DNA of 64,000 nucleotides from Synechococcus sp. CBW1108 (GCF_015840335.1 NZ_CP060395.1:1426001-1490000); one strand, 5' to 3'; shown: positions 38,766-47,105, numbered from the stretch's first letter. A program made the numbers and translations. The notes: generated by a model not told the origin, from the sequence alone.

Positions 38766-38803
38766 TGAACCCGAAGGGTTCGAAGGGGAATGACCCTGGG
38801 TCA
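38766..38803. repeat. Double-palindrome repeat E3
   Basis: Both palindromes are intact. It ends 14 bases before the left end of the IS5-type element, which inserted into the sequence that normally links E to Y. Confidence 0.85.
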
Positions 38804-38993
38804 GGCGCGTTGCTTAGGAGTTTGCGGAAAAACTGCCTGAAAGGCCGCGTTTTTCCCTCCAGAGAGCTGATTGTGCTCCGTTCGGGCTGAAATGATGCGT
38901 TTCAGCGGTTCAGAACGCCCGATTTCAGGCGTTTTGCCCCGTTGGGGCTTCCTGGAGGCCGCCTCATTGGCACACCTCTGGGCAACCACCTGT

Positions 38994-40128
38994 TCATGCC
39001 GCCGCCATCGCCGGTTTGAGCAGGTTGCCCAGCCGGATCAGGTTGTAGGCGATCACGTGCAGGCCAAACACCGCACTCACCTTGTCGGTGCCGCGCAGTT
39101 TGAATTGGCGCAGACCGCCCCACTGTTTGATCCAACCAAACACCTTCTCGATACCGCGGCGGGCATTGATCGACTTGGCGTAGCCCTCGTGGCGCGTGGT
39201 GCGGCCATCAATGGCGGAGCCACCAGAGCGGGCGGTGTTCTGAGCGACGTGCGGCGTCACGGCGATGCGACGCATCTCGGCGACAAAGCCCTTGGTGTCG
39301 TAGTTCTTGTCGGCACCGATGGTTTTTTGGTGGGCACCGGGGATGTCAGCCGCCATCGCTTTGGCGGCTGACATCCCCGGTACCCACTGCTTGGGTAACG
39401 CGGCAATCGACGATCAGGGCATGGCGGTTGTCCATGAGCACGTGGCCTCGGTAGCTGGGTTGAGCCGGGTGGGAATTGGACTTGCGGGCCAGCAAGGCGT
39501 CTGGATCGACGCTGGAGCGGTGGGTCTTGTTGCTGAGCTTGATGCCGCGGAAGTCACCCTTGGCCCGCTTCTTACCGGGCTTTGGAGCGCCAAAGCCCTC
39601 GCCAGGGCCTGACGACGGTGGCGGTGGGTCCTGCTGACCATCGGTCCGCTCCAGTGAGGCATGGGACGCCCAGGCCTGCAGCAGGGTGCCATCCACTGAG
39701 AAGTGTTCGTCGCTGAGTAGCGGCTTGACCTCCGGAGCACCCATCAGCTTCTCCAGGAAGCGCCCCATGACCTGCTCGTTCAGCAACCGCTCCCGATTTT
39801 TGGTGAATGTGGTGGGGTGCCAGATCGGATCATCCGGGCTCAGGCCCACAAACCAGCGGTACAGCAGGTTGTAGTGGAGCTGCTCCAGCAACAGCCGCTC
39901 CGAGCGAATCCCGTAGAACGCCTGCAGCAACGAGGCCAGCAGCAGCTGTTCTGGCGGCACCGAGGGCCGGCCTTCTGCGGCGTAGAGCGCGCAAAAGGTG
40001 GGATTGAGCCGATCGAGGGCCTGATCCGCCAGTTTCCGGATCCGCCGCAGCGGATGACTGGCCGGGATCCGCTCCTCAATCGACACGTAGGAGAACAGGG
40101 AGCCGCTGCGCTCCCGGTGACCTCGCAT
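38994..40128 (-). pseudogene. IS5-family transposase, frameshifted
   Basis: The N-terminal 260 codons (39346-40128) run MRGHRERSGSLFSYVSIEER through SVDGTLLQAWASHASLE (first DDE Asp) to RHALIVDCRVTQAVGTG. The C-terminal part (38994-39374, different frame) continues AADIPGAHQKTIGADKNYDT (second Asp) and INARRGIEKVFGWIKQWGGL (Glu). The junction lies in a 23-base inverted repeat. A programmed frameshift is possible but the position and the loss of a few bases suggest a mutation. Confidence 0.85.
39332..39385. repeat. Near-perfect 23-base inverted repeat at the transposase frameshift
   Basis: Left arm 39332-39354 and right arm 39363-39385 match at 22 of 23 positions around an 8-base loop (ATCGCTTT). 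The core of each arm is GGGGATGTCAGCCGCC or its complement. It sits exactly where the transposase frame is lost. Confidence 0.9.
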
Positions 40129-40195
40129 CTGGGCTGGGCGGTTAATCCATTTTCGCGCAGGCTTGGTTTTTCAGCAAACTCTTAGGTGTGTCTGC

Positions 40196-40220
40196 AAATC
40201 AGTACAAGCTGTACAGATTT
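40196..40220. repeat. TGTACA palindrome Y4 (imperfect)
   Basis: One arm is changed (AATCAGTACA) and the other is intact (TGTACAGATT). It continues the module interrupted by the IS5-type element and precedes a protease scrap, the usual order. Confidence 0.7.
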
Positions 40221-40239
40221 TGCACGCTTTCGACTCAGC

Positions 40240-40346
40240 CCTGGCCGGCGGGGTCGATCGGCCAGCTTCACCGGGATGGCAGGGATCTCCGGGCAGGTTT
40301 CACAGCGATCGACTGCAGCTGGCGCTGCAAACTCCTGGCCCCCCGG
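40240..40346 (-). pseudogene. Clan AA aspartic protease scrap
   Basis: On the minus strand only the C-terminal residues remain recognisable (IPAIPVKLADRPRRPGLS). The rest is lost up to the left end of the IS3-type element at 40347. Confidence 0.5.
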
Positions 40347-40404
40347 TTTCAGGAAAGATGTCACCCCTTTGATCCATCCATCCGGGGGCTTGAGGACATG
40401 ACCA

Positions 40405-40911
40405 ATGCGCCGATACAGCGAGGCCGTTAAGGCTGATGTGAGGAGACGGATGCACCCGCCCCACAGGCAGAGCGTGGCCCGGATTTCAGAGGAGCTGGGC
40501 ATTCACGTGATGACCCTCTACAAATGGAGGAAGGCCTGGCGGTTGCAGGGAGAGGTGGTGCCGGCATCCGAGAAGGAACCAGAGGGCTGGAACGCCGCCG
40601 ACAAGTTCACGGTGGTGCTGGAAAGCGCCGGGCTCAATGCCACCGAACTCAGCGCCTACTGCCGCGAGCGGGGCCTGTTCCCTGAGCAGGTGAGCCGTTG
40701 GCGGCAGGCGGCCCAGGATGCCAACGCCAAGCCGGTGCTGACGATGGCCGAACAGAAGGAGCTCGAGAAGCTCCGCGCCCAGGACCAGCGGGAGATCAAA
40801 GCCCTCAGAAAGGAACTGCAGCGCAAGGAGAAGGCCATGGCGGAGATGGCGGCTTTGCTGGTGCTGCAAAAAAAGTGGGATGCCTTCTGTTCGGAGGACG
40901 CGGAAGGCTGA
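40405..40911 (+). CDS. IS3-family OrfA (transposase N-terminal part)
   Basis: The 168-residue protein has a helix-turn-helix near its start (ARISEELGIHVMTLYKWRKA), a second near residue 80 (LSAYCRERGLFPEQVSRWRQ) and a leucine-zipper-like coil (EQKELEKLRAQDQREIKALR). OrfA binds the IS ends and regulates transposition. A slippery A AAA AAG at 40869-40875 allows a -1 shift into OrfB. Confidence 0.88.
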   Translation: MRRYSEAVKADVRRRMHPPHRQSVARISEELGIHVMTLYKWRKAWRLQGEVVPASEKEPEGWNAADKFTVVLESAGLNATELSAYCRERGLFPEQVSRWRQAAQDANAKPVLTMAEQKELEKLRAQDQREIKALRKELQRKEKAMAEMAALLVLQKKWDAFCSEDAEG

Positions 40912-42020
40912 CCAGCGCCGTGCACCGGCGGAAGGTGATCGAGCTGATCGGGGAGGCCAATGCTGCGGGCGCCGGCCTGGTGAGGGCCTGTGGTGTGATC
41001 GGCATCTGCCTGCGCACCCTCAAACGCTGGCGGAAGGCCTTCCTGGGTGATGGGGACGGCGTGGATCGCCGTAAAGGCAGTGCTCGGCTGGTGGGTCACC
41101 GCCTGAGCGAGGAAGAGCGCCAGCGAATCCTGCTGACGTGCAACCAGCCGGAGTACGCCGCGCTGCCGCCAGGGCAGATCGTGCCGGCACTGTCCGATCA
41201 AAAGCTCTTTATTGGTTCAGAGAGCAGCTTCTATCGGGTGCTGCACCAGGCGGGTCAGTGCCACCGCCGGGGGAGGGCCAGGCTGCCTCAAGAACCGCGC
41301 TCGGTGCCGCGCCTCAGGGCGGATGGCCCGAACCAGGTTTGGAGCTGGGACATCAGCTTCCTGCCGACCACGGTGCGGGGTGTGTGGCTCTACCTCTACC
41401 TGGTGATCGACGTCTGGAGCCGCAAAGTGGTGGCCTGGGATGTGGCCGAGGTGGAGTCGGCTCAGATCGCCGCGGATCTGGTGCAGCGGGCCTGCCTCAA
41501 GGAGCGCTACCACCGCCCCAACGGCTTTGGCCGCCGCCAGTGCCAGCAGCAGCCACTAATCCTCCACGCCGACAACGGCAATGCAATGCGCGGGGCGACG
41601 CTGGAATCACGGCTCGAGGAGATGGGCGTGCTCAGATCCTTCTCCCGGCCAAGGGTCTCAAACGACAACCCATACTCGGAATCCCTTTTCCGTACGGTCA
41701 AATACCGCCCCGACTACCCCAGCCGGCCATTCGCCAACAAAGAGGAGGCCTGTGAATGGGTGGCAGCATTTGTGGATTGGTACAACCACCGGCACCACCA
41801 CAGCGCGATCAAATTCGTGACGCCCCACCAGCGCCACAGTGGAGCTGCCAAGGCCATTTGCCAGCAGCGCACTGATGTCTACGAGGCCGCCCGCCGTGCC
41901 AATCCAACGCGCTGGAGCGGTGCCACCCGCTGCTGGAGTCAACCGGCAGAAGTGTGGATAAACAAGCCAACAGAAGAGCCCGATCCGGTCCTGGCGCTAC
42001 CCTTAATCAAGGCCGCCTGA
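40869..42020 (+). CDS. IS3-family OrfB (DDE transposase, made by -1 frameshift)
   Basis: The frame one base back from OrfA holds the rve integrase domain: first Asp in VWSWDISFLPTTVRGVWLYL, second Asp in LILHADNGNAM, and Glu in NPYSESLFRTVKYRP, with the typical DDE spacing and the HHHSAIKFVTPHQRH end. The start given is the frameshift site; I see no strong independent start. The fused OrfAB would be the active transposase. Confidence 0.88.
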   Translation, partial: KKVGCLLFGGRGRLTSAVHRRKVIELIGEANAAGAGLVRACGVIGICLRTLKRWRKAFLGDGDGVDRRKGSARLVGHRLSEEERQRILLTCNQPEYAALPPGQIVPALSDQKLFIGSESSFYRVLHQAGQCHRRGRARLPQEPRSVPRLRADGPNQVWSWDISFLPTTVRGVWLYLYLVIDVWSRKVVAWDVAEVESAQIAADLVQRACLKERYHRPNGFGRRQCQQQPLILHADNGNAMRGATLESRLEEMGVLRSFSRPRVSNDNPYSESLFRTVKYRPDYPSRPFANKEEACEWVAAFVDWYNHRHHHSAIKFVTPHQRHSGAAKAICQQRTDVYEAARRANPTRWSGATRCWSQPAEVWINKPTEEPDPVLALPLIKAA

Positions 42021-42133
42021 ATGGCAGCCAAGGAGTGACAACTTTCCTGAAAGTCACCGGGCTAGCCGCGCATGACCATGGCAGCCCGTATGGTTTTCAG
42101 TACTAAAGTGAAGGTATCGATTGGCATGTCGCA

Positions 42134-42427
42134 ATGGCAGACCCGAACCTCCTGGCCAATGTGCTTACCTCTGCCGAGCTCAAGCGCCGCGGCATCGTGG
42201 CGATCGAACAAGCCCTTCAGCGCGGACCAGTGCACCTGTTGAAACGTAATCAGCCTGCTGCGGTGGTGTTGAGCGAGCAGCACTACCGGCAGCTGCAACG
42301 TCAGGCTGATCAGGCCGTCAGGCCCGAAACATCGGCTTTGGAGTGGTTGTTGATGCAACCTCAGGCGCCCCAGCCGCGCAGTAAAGCAACCATTGACGCT
42401 GAGCTGGCTGCCGAGCGCGACTGGTGA
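42134..42427 (+). CDS. Phd/YefM-like antitoxin (toxin partner disrupted)
   Basis: The 97-residue protein starts MADPNLLANVLTSAELKRRG and has the PVHLLKRNQPAAVVLSEQHYRQLQ segment, the Phd/YefM-type strand-and-helix. The tail (RSKATIDAELAAERDW) would bind the toxin. The gene is intact and abuts the PIN gene with no spacer (TGA then GTG). It lies between the two inverted IS3-type copies. Confidence 0.82.
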   Translation: MADPNLLANVLTSAELKRRGIVAIEQALQRGPVHLLKRNQPAAVVLSEQHYRQLQRQADQAVRPETSALEWLLMQPQAPQPRSKATIDAELAAERDW

Positions 42428-42530
42428 GTGGCTGCCGTGATTGCCTTTCTCGATGCCAGTGCCCTTATTTACCTGCTTGAGGGTGAGCCACCTTGGGCCT
42501 CGGCGGTCAAGCATGAGCTGCAGGCCCCGG
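42428..42530 (+). pseudogene. PIN toxin gene, 5' part (split by IS3-type copy 2)
   Basis: The first 34 codons, MAAVIAFLDASALIYLLEGE through HELQAP, hold the first PIN Asp (FLDAS). The gene is cut at CCGG by the IS and resumes at 44245. Joining 42530 to 44245 restores one unbroken frame (QAP-GALADGHPQ), so the insertion is recent and precise. Confidence 0.92.
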
Positions 42531-42566
42531 TGACTTTCAGGAAAGTTGTCACTCCTTGGCTGCCAT

Positions 42567-43718
42567 TCAGGCGGCCTTGATTAAGGGTAGCGCCAGGACC
42601 GGATCGGGCTCTTCTGTTGGCTTGTTTATCCACACTTCTGCCGGTTGACTCCAGCAGCGGGTGGCACCGCTCCAGCGCGTTGGATTGGCACGGCGGGCGG
42701 CCTCGTAGACATCAGTGCGCTGCTGGCAAATGGCCTTGGCAGCTCCACTGTGGCGCTGGTGGGGCGTCACGAATTTGATCGCGCTGTGGTGGTGCCGGTG
42801 GTTGTACCAATCCACAAATGCTGCCACCCATTCACAGGCCTCCTCTTTGTTGGCGAATGGCCGGCTGGGGTAGTCGGGGCGGTATTTGACCGTACGGAAA
42901 AGGGATTCCGAGTATGGGTTGTCGTTTGAGACCCTTGGCCGGGAGAAGGATCTGAGCACGCCCATCTCCTCGAGCCGTGATTCCAGCGTCGCCCCGCGCA
43001 TTGCATTGCCGTTGTCGGCGTGGAGGATTAGTGGCTGCTGCTGGCACTGGCGGCGGCCAAAGCCGTTGGGGCGGTGGTAGCGCTCCTTGAGGCAGGCCCG
43101 CTGCACCAGATCCGCGGCGATCTGAGCCGACTCCACCTCGGCCACATCCCATGCCACCACTTTGCGGCTCCAGACGTCGATCACCAGGTAGAGGTAGAGC
43201 CACACACCCCGCACCGTGGTCGGCAGGAAGCTGATGTCCCAGCTCCAAACCTGGTTCGGGCCATCCGCCCTGAGGCGCGGCACCGAGCGCGGTTCTTGAG
43301 GCAGCCTGGCCCTCCCCCGGCGGTGGCACTGACCCGCCTGGTGCAGCACCCGATAGAAGCTGCTCTCTGAACCAATAAAGAGCTTTTGATCGGACAGTGC
43401 CGGCACGATCTGCCCTGGCGGCAGCGCGGCGTACTCCGGCTGGTTGCACGTCAGCAGGATTCGCTGGCGCTCTTCCTCGCTCAGGCGGTGACCCACCAGG
43501 CGAGCACTGCCTTTACGGCGATCCACGCCGTCCCCATCACCCAGGAAGGCCTTCCGCCAGCGTTTGAGGGTGCGCAGGCAGATGCCGATCACACCACAGG
43601 CCCTCACCAGGCCGGCGCCCGCAGCATTGGCCTCCCCGATCAGCTCGATCACCTTCCGCCGGTGCACGGCGCTGGTCAGCCTTCCGCGTCCTCCGAACAG
43701 AAGGCATCCCACTTTTTT
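42567..43718 (-). CDS. IS3-family OrfB, copy 2 (DDE transposase)
   Basis: Same protein sequence as OrfB of copy 1, with the WSWDISFL, LHADNGNAM and YSESLFRTVK motifs intact. The start given is the -1 frameshift site. Confidence 0.87.
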   Translation of the reverse strand, partial: KKVGCLLFGGRGRLTSAVHRRKVIELIGEANAAGAGLVRACGVIGICLRTLKRWRKAFLGDGDGVDRRKGSARLVGHRLSEEERQRILLTCNQPEYAALPPGQIVPALSDQKLFIGSESSFYRVLHQAGQCHRRGRARLPQEPRSVPRLRADGPNQVWSWDISFLPTTVRGVWLYLYLVIDVWSRKVVAWDVAEVESAQIAADLVQRACLKERYHRPNGFGRRQCQQQPLILHADNGNAMRGATLESRLEEMGVLRSFSRPRVSNDNPYSESLFRTVKYRPDYPSRPFANKEEACEWVAAFVDWYNHRHHHSAIKFVTPHQRHSGAAKAICQQRTDVYEAARRANPTRWSGATRCWSQPAEVWINKPTEEPDPVLALPLIKAA

Positions 43719-44182
43719 TGCAGCACCAGCAAAGCCGCCATCTCCGCCATGGCCTTCTCCTTGCGCTGCAGTTCCTTTCTGAGGGCTTTGATCTCCCGCT
43801 GGTCCTGGGCGCGGAGCTTCTCGAGCTCCTTCTGTTCGGCCATCGTCAGCACCGGCTTGGCGTTGGCATCCTGGGCCGCCTGCCGCCAACGGCTCACCTG
43901 CTCAGGGAACAGGCCCCGCTCGCGGCAGTAGGCGCTGAGTTCGGTGGCATTGAGCCCGGCGCTTTCCAGCACCACCGTGAACTTGTCGGCGGCGTTCCAG
44001 CCCTCTGGTTCCTTCTCGGATGCCGGCACCACCTCTCCCTGCAACCGCCAGGCCTTCCTCCATTTGTAGAGGGTCATCACGTGAATGCCCAGCTCCTCTG
44101 AAATCCGGGCCACGCTCTGCCTGTGGGGCGGGTGCATCCGTCTCCTCACATCAGCCTTAACGGCCTCGCTGTATCGGCGCAT
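43676..44182 (-). CDS. IS3-family OrfA, copy 2
   Basis: Same 168-residue protein as OrfA of copy 1, with the slippery A AAA AAG at 43718-43712 on the minus strand. Confidence 0.87.
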   Translation of the reverse strand: MRRYSEAVKADVRRRMHPPHRQSVARISEELGIHVMTLYKWRKAWRLQGEVVPASEKEPEGWNAADKFTVVLESAGLNATELSAYCRERGLFPEQVSRWRQAAQDANAKPVLTMAEQKELEKLRAQDQREIKALRKELQRKEKAMAEMAALLVLQKKWDAFCSEDAEG

Positions 44183-44240
44183 TGGTCATGTCCTCAAGCC
44201 CCCGGATGGATGGATCAAAGGGGTGACATCTTTCCTGAAA

Positions 44241-44570
44241 CCGGGGGCCCTTGCTGATGGGCACCCCCAGCTGGCGATTGCCCTTAGCCGCCTCAGTGTT
44301 CTGGAATGCCGCGTGGGGCCCCTACGGCGCTGGGATCAGTCAAGTTTGGAGCGCTTCGATGGCTTTTTCGCCCGCAGCGATTTGCTGTGGCAAGAGCTCA
44401 GCCCAGCGGTGGTGGAGCAGGCCACAACGTTGCGAGCCCACCATGGGCTCCGCACCCCCGATGCCCTGCAGGCGGCCTGTTGCCTGCAACTGGGCCAAGA
44501 CGCGGTGATGCTCAGTGGCGATGGCGATTTTGAACGCATTGCGGGGTTGCGGCTGCGTCTGATCCGTTGA
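44241..44570 (+). pseudogene. PIN toxin gene, 3' part (split by IS3-type copy 2)
   Basis: The remaining 109 codons hold the other PIN sites: Glu in SRLSVLECRVGPLRRW, Asp in HGLRTPDALQAACCLQLG and the final Asp in MLSGDGDFERIAGLRLRLIR. The whole toxin would be about 142 residues. Without the IS it would be read from 42428 directly after its antitoxin. Confidence 0.92.
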
Positions 44571-44752
44571 GCTCAGCGCAAGGATCATTTCTTTCCATAG
44601 GTGGCATCGGACGTGGCCATTCCTCTCGATCAAGCGCGTTGCTTGGGGGTGTCAGGCAATCTGTATAGGTTGTACAGATTTTGGATGCTTTCAGCTCAGT
44701 CCCAGCCGGCGGCGGCGATCAGCCAGGCTCACCGTGATCGACTCAAGCCGGC
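44571..44752. other. Relic of the repeat module with palindrome Y5
   Basis: The stretch contains the GCGTTGCTTGGGGGTGTCAG linker, palindrome Y5 at 44658-44680 (AATCTGTATA and TGTACAGATT, one arm mutated), and a scrap of the protease C-terminus (44695-44745). I see no gene. Confidence 0.6.
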
Positions 44753-45008
44753 TCAGACCTGATCGATAGAGGCCAATGAAGGGAGATCACGGCTGACGTG
44801 GAGAATGCGAACCAAAAGCAAAGACGAAGCACCAGGCTGAAACAGGATCAAGAAGCGCTGCTGAACACAGCAACGGATGTCAAGACCGAGCGCAGTGCTC
44901 TCGGATGGCTTGGATAAACCGAATAGCTGCAGGTGCGCTGTCGATCGCGATGGTGTCTGCGATCTCTTCTAGATCCAATTCAGCCTGCTGAGAAAAGACA
45001 ACCTCCAT
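44753..45008 (-). pseudogene. ParE/RelE-family toxin, frameshifted
   Basis: The N-terminal frame MEVVFSQQAELDLEEIADTI, then AIRFIQAIREHCA, is typical of ParE but hits a stop soon after. Another frame carries the ParE C-terminus (QQRFLILFQPGASSLLLVRI, LHVSRDLPSLASID). About a dozen residues of the middle are missing between them. The toxin is therefore dead while its antitoxin remains. Confidence 0.82.
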
Positions 45009-45011
45009 CAA

Positions 45012-45284
45012 TCAAGGCTCAACCAACACAGCGGAATGGTTGCTGTACTTCTGCTCGAGCCTCTGAAACACAGTTTCAGCGCTCTGCCCTGGCCCGCTGT
45101 CCAGTCCGTGGCGCACGTCTGCGCGAAGGGCTGCCAGAGCTGCTGCATGACGCTGCTCTTCTTGCTCGAGGAGTCTCAGGGCATCACGCACAACCTCGCT
45201 GGCACTTGCGTAGCGGCCACCACTGATCTGATCCTTGATGAACTGCTCGAAATGGGAACCAACGACGTAACTGGAAGGCATCAC
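45012..45284 (-). CDS. ParD-family antitoxin
   Basis: The 90-residue protein has the ribbon-helix-helix ParD pattern: SYVVGSHFEQFIKDQISGGR, YASASEVVRDALRLLEQEEQ, then a toxin-binding tail. It starts 3 bases upstream of the parE remnant. The first or second of two adjacent ATGs is the start. Confidence 0.9.
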   Translation of the reverse strand: MMPSSYVVGSHFEQFIKDQISGGRYASASEVVRDALRLLEQEEQRHAAALAALRADVRHGLDSGPGQSAETVFQRLEQKYSNHSAVLVEP

Positions 45285-45336
45285 CAGCGGCGCTCACGAG
45301 GCCACCGGCCTGAGCGCCGCGGCAGCGTCAGGACGT

Positions 45337-45775
45337 TCAAGCCATTCCCCCGTACTCCTCCAGCAGCGAAATCACGTCTCGGACTCGCCTGGCATTGCGT
45401 TCGGAGGGGTCGAGCTGGTGCCTGTGCTGGACAAGATTGCACTGAGCTTGCTGCTGAGCTCGTCGAAACGCTCGTCGAGCTTCCGTAGCCGCTCGTCCTC
45501 TTGCCTCCTCTGCTCGTCTTCTCTCCTCATCTGCAGAATTCTCTGCTCGAGCTCGTATTGCTGCACGCTTGTATCGATCGTTGGATGCCAACTTGCTGTT
45601 CTATGGCCGCCGGCACGGCGGCAACGATGCAAGGAATTCCTGCTTGCTGCGGTAGGTCGACGGAAGTGGCTCCCAGGAGGTCGACATGGGTGTAATTGGT
45701 AAAAAGTGTGATCAGGGCGAGGAGCACTGCGGCGAAAACCGTGATCCAGCCTTGACGGTCAAATCCCAAAGCCAC
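45337..45775 (-). pseudogene. T-family protein, copy T2 (frameshifted)
   Basis: The N-terminus from GTG 45775 is intact (FDRQGWITVFAAVLLALITL, then the second hydrophobic stretch GIPCIVAAVPAAI) but the frame then shifts by two bases and stops. The rest of the protein is read in another frame (45337-45591: ASNDRYKRAAIRARAENSAD ... QLDPSERNARRVRDVISLL). A third frame also reads as a coil (LEQRILQMRREDEQRRQEDE). The repeat is longer in the coil than T5 or T8. Confidence 0.65.
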
Positions 45776-45836
45776 CGTAGCCAGCCCAAACCCTGAATAC
45801 AGGTTAGTACAGGCAAACTAGCAGGGCATCCGTGGA

Positions 45837-46206
45837 ATCGCGGACCGGGCGGATGGCCGGATCTCGCACGGCACCCCTCAGCCCTGGGCGGCCTCCGCGG
45901 TGGCTGCAGCGGCCCACGCCAACCAGGCGGTGGTGGCAGCAGTGCAGGCCAAGGCGCTTTTTTGGTGGCGCCACCGCCACAGCGGCTTTAACGCGCGGCA
46001 GCAGAAGCTGCTCAACCGGCTGCTCGATGCAGAACCCGAAGGGTTTGAAGGGGGGATGACCCTGGGTAAAACGATTGGATTCACCACGGTAAACCGGGCC
46101 ACGGCCTGGCGGGATCTCAGTGAGCTGGTGGAACTCCAGGCCCTCGAGCCGATCGGCGCTGACCGGAGCCGGGCCTATCGGCTTTTCACGCTGCGGCCAG
46201 ATCCAG
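45837..46206 (+). pseudogene. Fic-family protein, C-terminal remnant containing repeat E4
   Basis: The plus-strand frame reads ANQAVVAAVQAKALFWWRHR, then SGFNARQQKLLNRLLDAEPE, GFEGGMTLGKTIGFTTVNRA and TAWRDLSELVELQALEPIGA. This is the winged-helix C-terminus of Fic proteins of the type with NRLLDAGPGGFEGGMTTRKY. The Fic catalytic domain (HPFxxGNGR) is absent. The E repeats elsewhere appear to be fragments of this region, since EPEGFEGE is coded by them too. Confidence 0.75.
46031..46070. repeat. Repeat E4 within the Fic remnant
   Basis: The copy differs slightly (GAACCCGAAGGGTTTGAAGG) and here is part of an open reading frame, unlike the other seven copies. Confidence 0.8.
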
Positions 46207-46281
46207 GGCAAGGCGCTTCAACTCCGCTGCGCCAGCCCTCCAGCCAAGTTCCACGCAGAGAGTTATTTGGGTGTGCGCGCA

Positions 46282-46680
46282 TCACCGCAGCAGATGCACG
46301 GGTTCGCCGGCTTCGCTCAGCAGGCGCGCTGCTTCGCGGTCGAAGGTGGCTAGCTGCTGGCTGCCCAGCTGTCGTCCACCGAAAGCGATCACGCCATCGG
46401 CGAAATCGCCGCCCGATGCGAACAGCTTGAGCCCGGCTGTCACGGCCGGTCGATCGGCCACCACGCTGCTGCTGGCAAACAGCGCTTCGATAGCGCTGAC
46501 GCAGTCGTGGTTGGAGAAGCGGTAGACACGGCGTAGCACCCAAACCAGTTCGCACAACACAGGCAGGGGGATCGCCACCAGCTCCGCCTGCTCCAGCAGC
46601 GCACTGGCTGATTTGGCCTGCTCGGGATCGTCCTGCACCAGGGCGCGCACCAGCACGTTGGTGTCGGCCGTGATTTTCAT
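46282..46680 (-). CDS. VapC-type PIN-domain toxin
   Basis: The 132-residue PIN protein has the sites MKITADTNVLVRALVQDD (Asp), LPVLCELVWVLRRVY (Glu), GGDFADGVIAFGGRQLG (Asp) and LATFDREAARLLSEAG (Asp). Its start overlaps the antitoxin stop by 4 bases. This is the PIN subgroup usually paired with AbrB-type antitoxins. Confidence 0.93.
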   Translation of the reverse strand: MKITADTNVLVRALVQDDPEQAKSASALLEQAELVAIPLPVLCELVWVLRRVYRFSNHDCVSAIEALFASSSVVADRPAVTAGLKLFASGGDFADGVIAFGGRQLGSQQLATFDREAARLLSEAGEPVHLLR

Positions 46681-46991
46681 GGGCTTTTGCTGGGCTGGGC
46701 GTTTGCGTCGCCGAGCCCGGCCCAGCCGGCGGCGGCGGCCTTACTCAGCTCCTCCAAGCTTGCGCAGTGGCTGCTGCGGCCTGCCAGTAGGCCGATGAAG
46801 CTGTTGATGCTGCCGGTGGCTTGCTCGGCGTGCAGCTCCAGCCGGCCGCCAGGCAGCACCTCCACATCAATGCGCTGGCCAGGCTGAATGCCCAGATGGG
46901 CCAGTAGATCCTTGCGCAGCGTCACCTGCCCTTTTCGGGTGACGGTGAGGGACCGCGATCGCTTGCGCCTTTGCGTTGGGGGCTCGACCAT
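46677..46991 (-). CDS. AbrB/VapB-type antitoxin
   Basis: The 104-residue protein has SLTVTRKGQVTLRKDLLAHL then GIQPGQRIDVEVLPGGRLEL, the AbrB swapped hairpin, and a helical tail. The ATG at 46991 gives MVEPPTQRRKRSRSL; the frame continues upstream but with no family similarity. A short inverted repeat, CAATCTTGATTG, lies about 20 bases before the start and may be the operator. Confidence 0.88.
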   Translation of the reverse strand: MVEPPTQRRKRSRSLTVTRKGQVTLRKDLLAHLGIQPGQRIDVEVLPGGRLELHAEQATGSINSFIGLLAGRSSHCASLEELSKAAAAGWAGLGDANAQPSKSP

Positions 46992-47105
46992 TGCAATGCG
47001 CACCTTCAATCTTGATTGTAAGGCGTTTTTGCCTTGCCGATCAGATTGGCTTCTGTGGCACCCGATGGTCTGTGATTTGACCCTACGTCGATTCACATTG
47101 CGGAT

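Larger units (their letters stand above)
38818..40181 (-). mobile_element. IS5-family insertion sequence (1364 bp) with TTAG target duplication
   Basis: The ends share GAGTTTGC(G/T)GAAAAAC as terminal inverted repeats. They are flanked by TTAG on both sides (38814-38817 and 40182-40185), which fits the YTAR target of IS5-group elements. Removing the element and one TTAG restores the E-to-Y linker seen elsewhere. The transposase is frameshifted, so this copy is probably immobile on its own. Confidence 0.88.
40347..42056 (+). mobile_element. IS3-family insertion sequence, copy 1 (1710 bp)
   Basis: The ends carry the related repeats TTTCAGGAAAGATGTCAC and (TGAC)TTTCAGGAAAGTTGTCAC. CCGG flanks both sides (40343-40346 and 42057-42060), taken as the target duplication. 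It encodes overlapping OrfA and OrfB and differs from copy 2 (42531-44240, opposite orientation) by only two single-base changes that I can find, both synonymous, so the pair is young. Confidence 0.9.
42531..44240 (-). mobile_element. IS3-family insertion sequence, copy 2 (1710 bp, inverted)
   Basis: Same length and ends as copy 1 but in the opposite orientation, flanked by CCGG at 42527-42530 and 44241-44244. It disrupts a PIN toxin gene. The only differences found from copy 1 are 41087 versus 43500 and 41435 versus 43152, both synonymous. With copy 1 it brackets a 474-base segment holding an antitoxin, a structure like a composite transposon. Confidence 0.92.
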
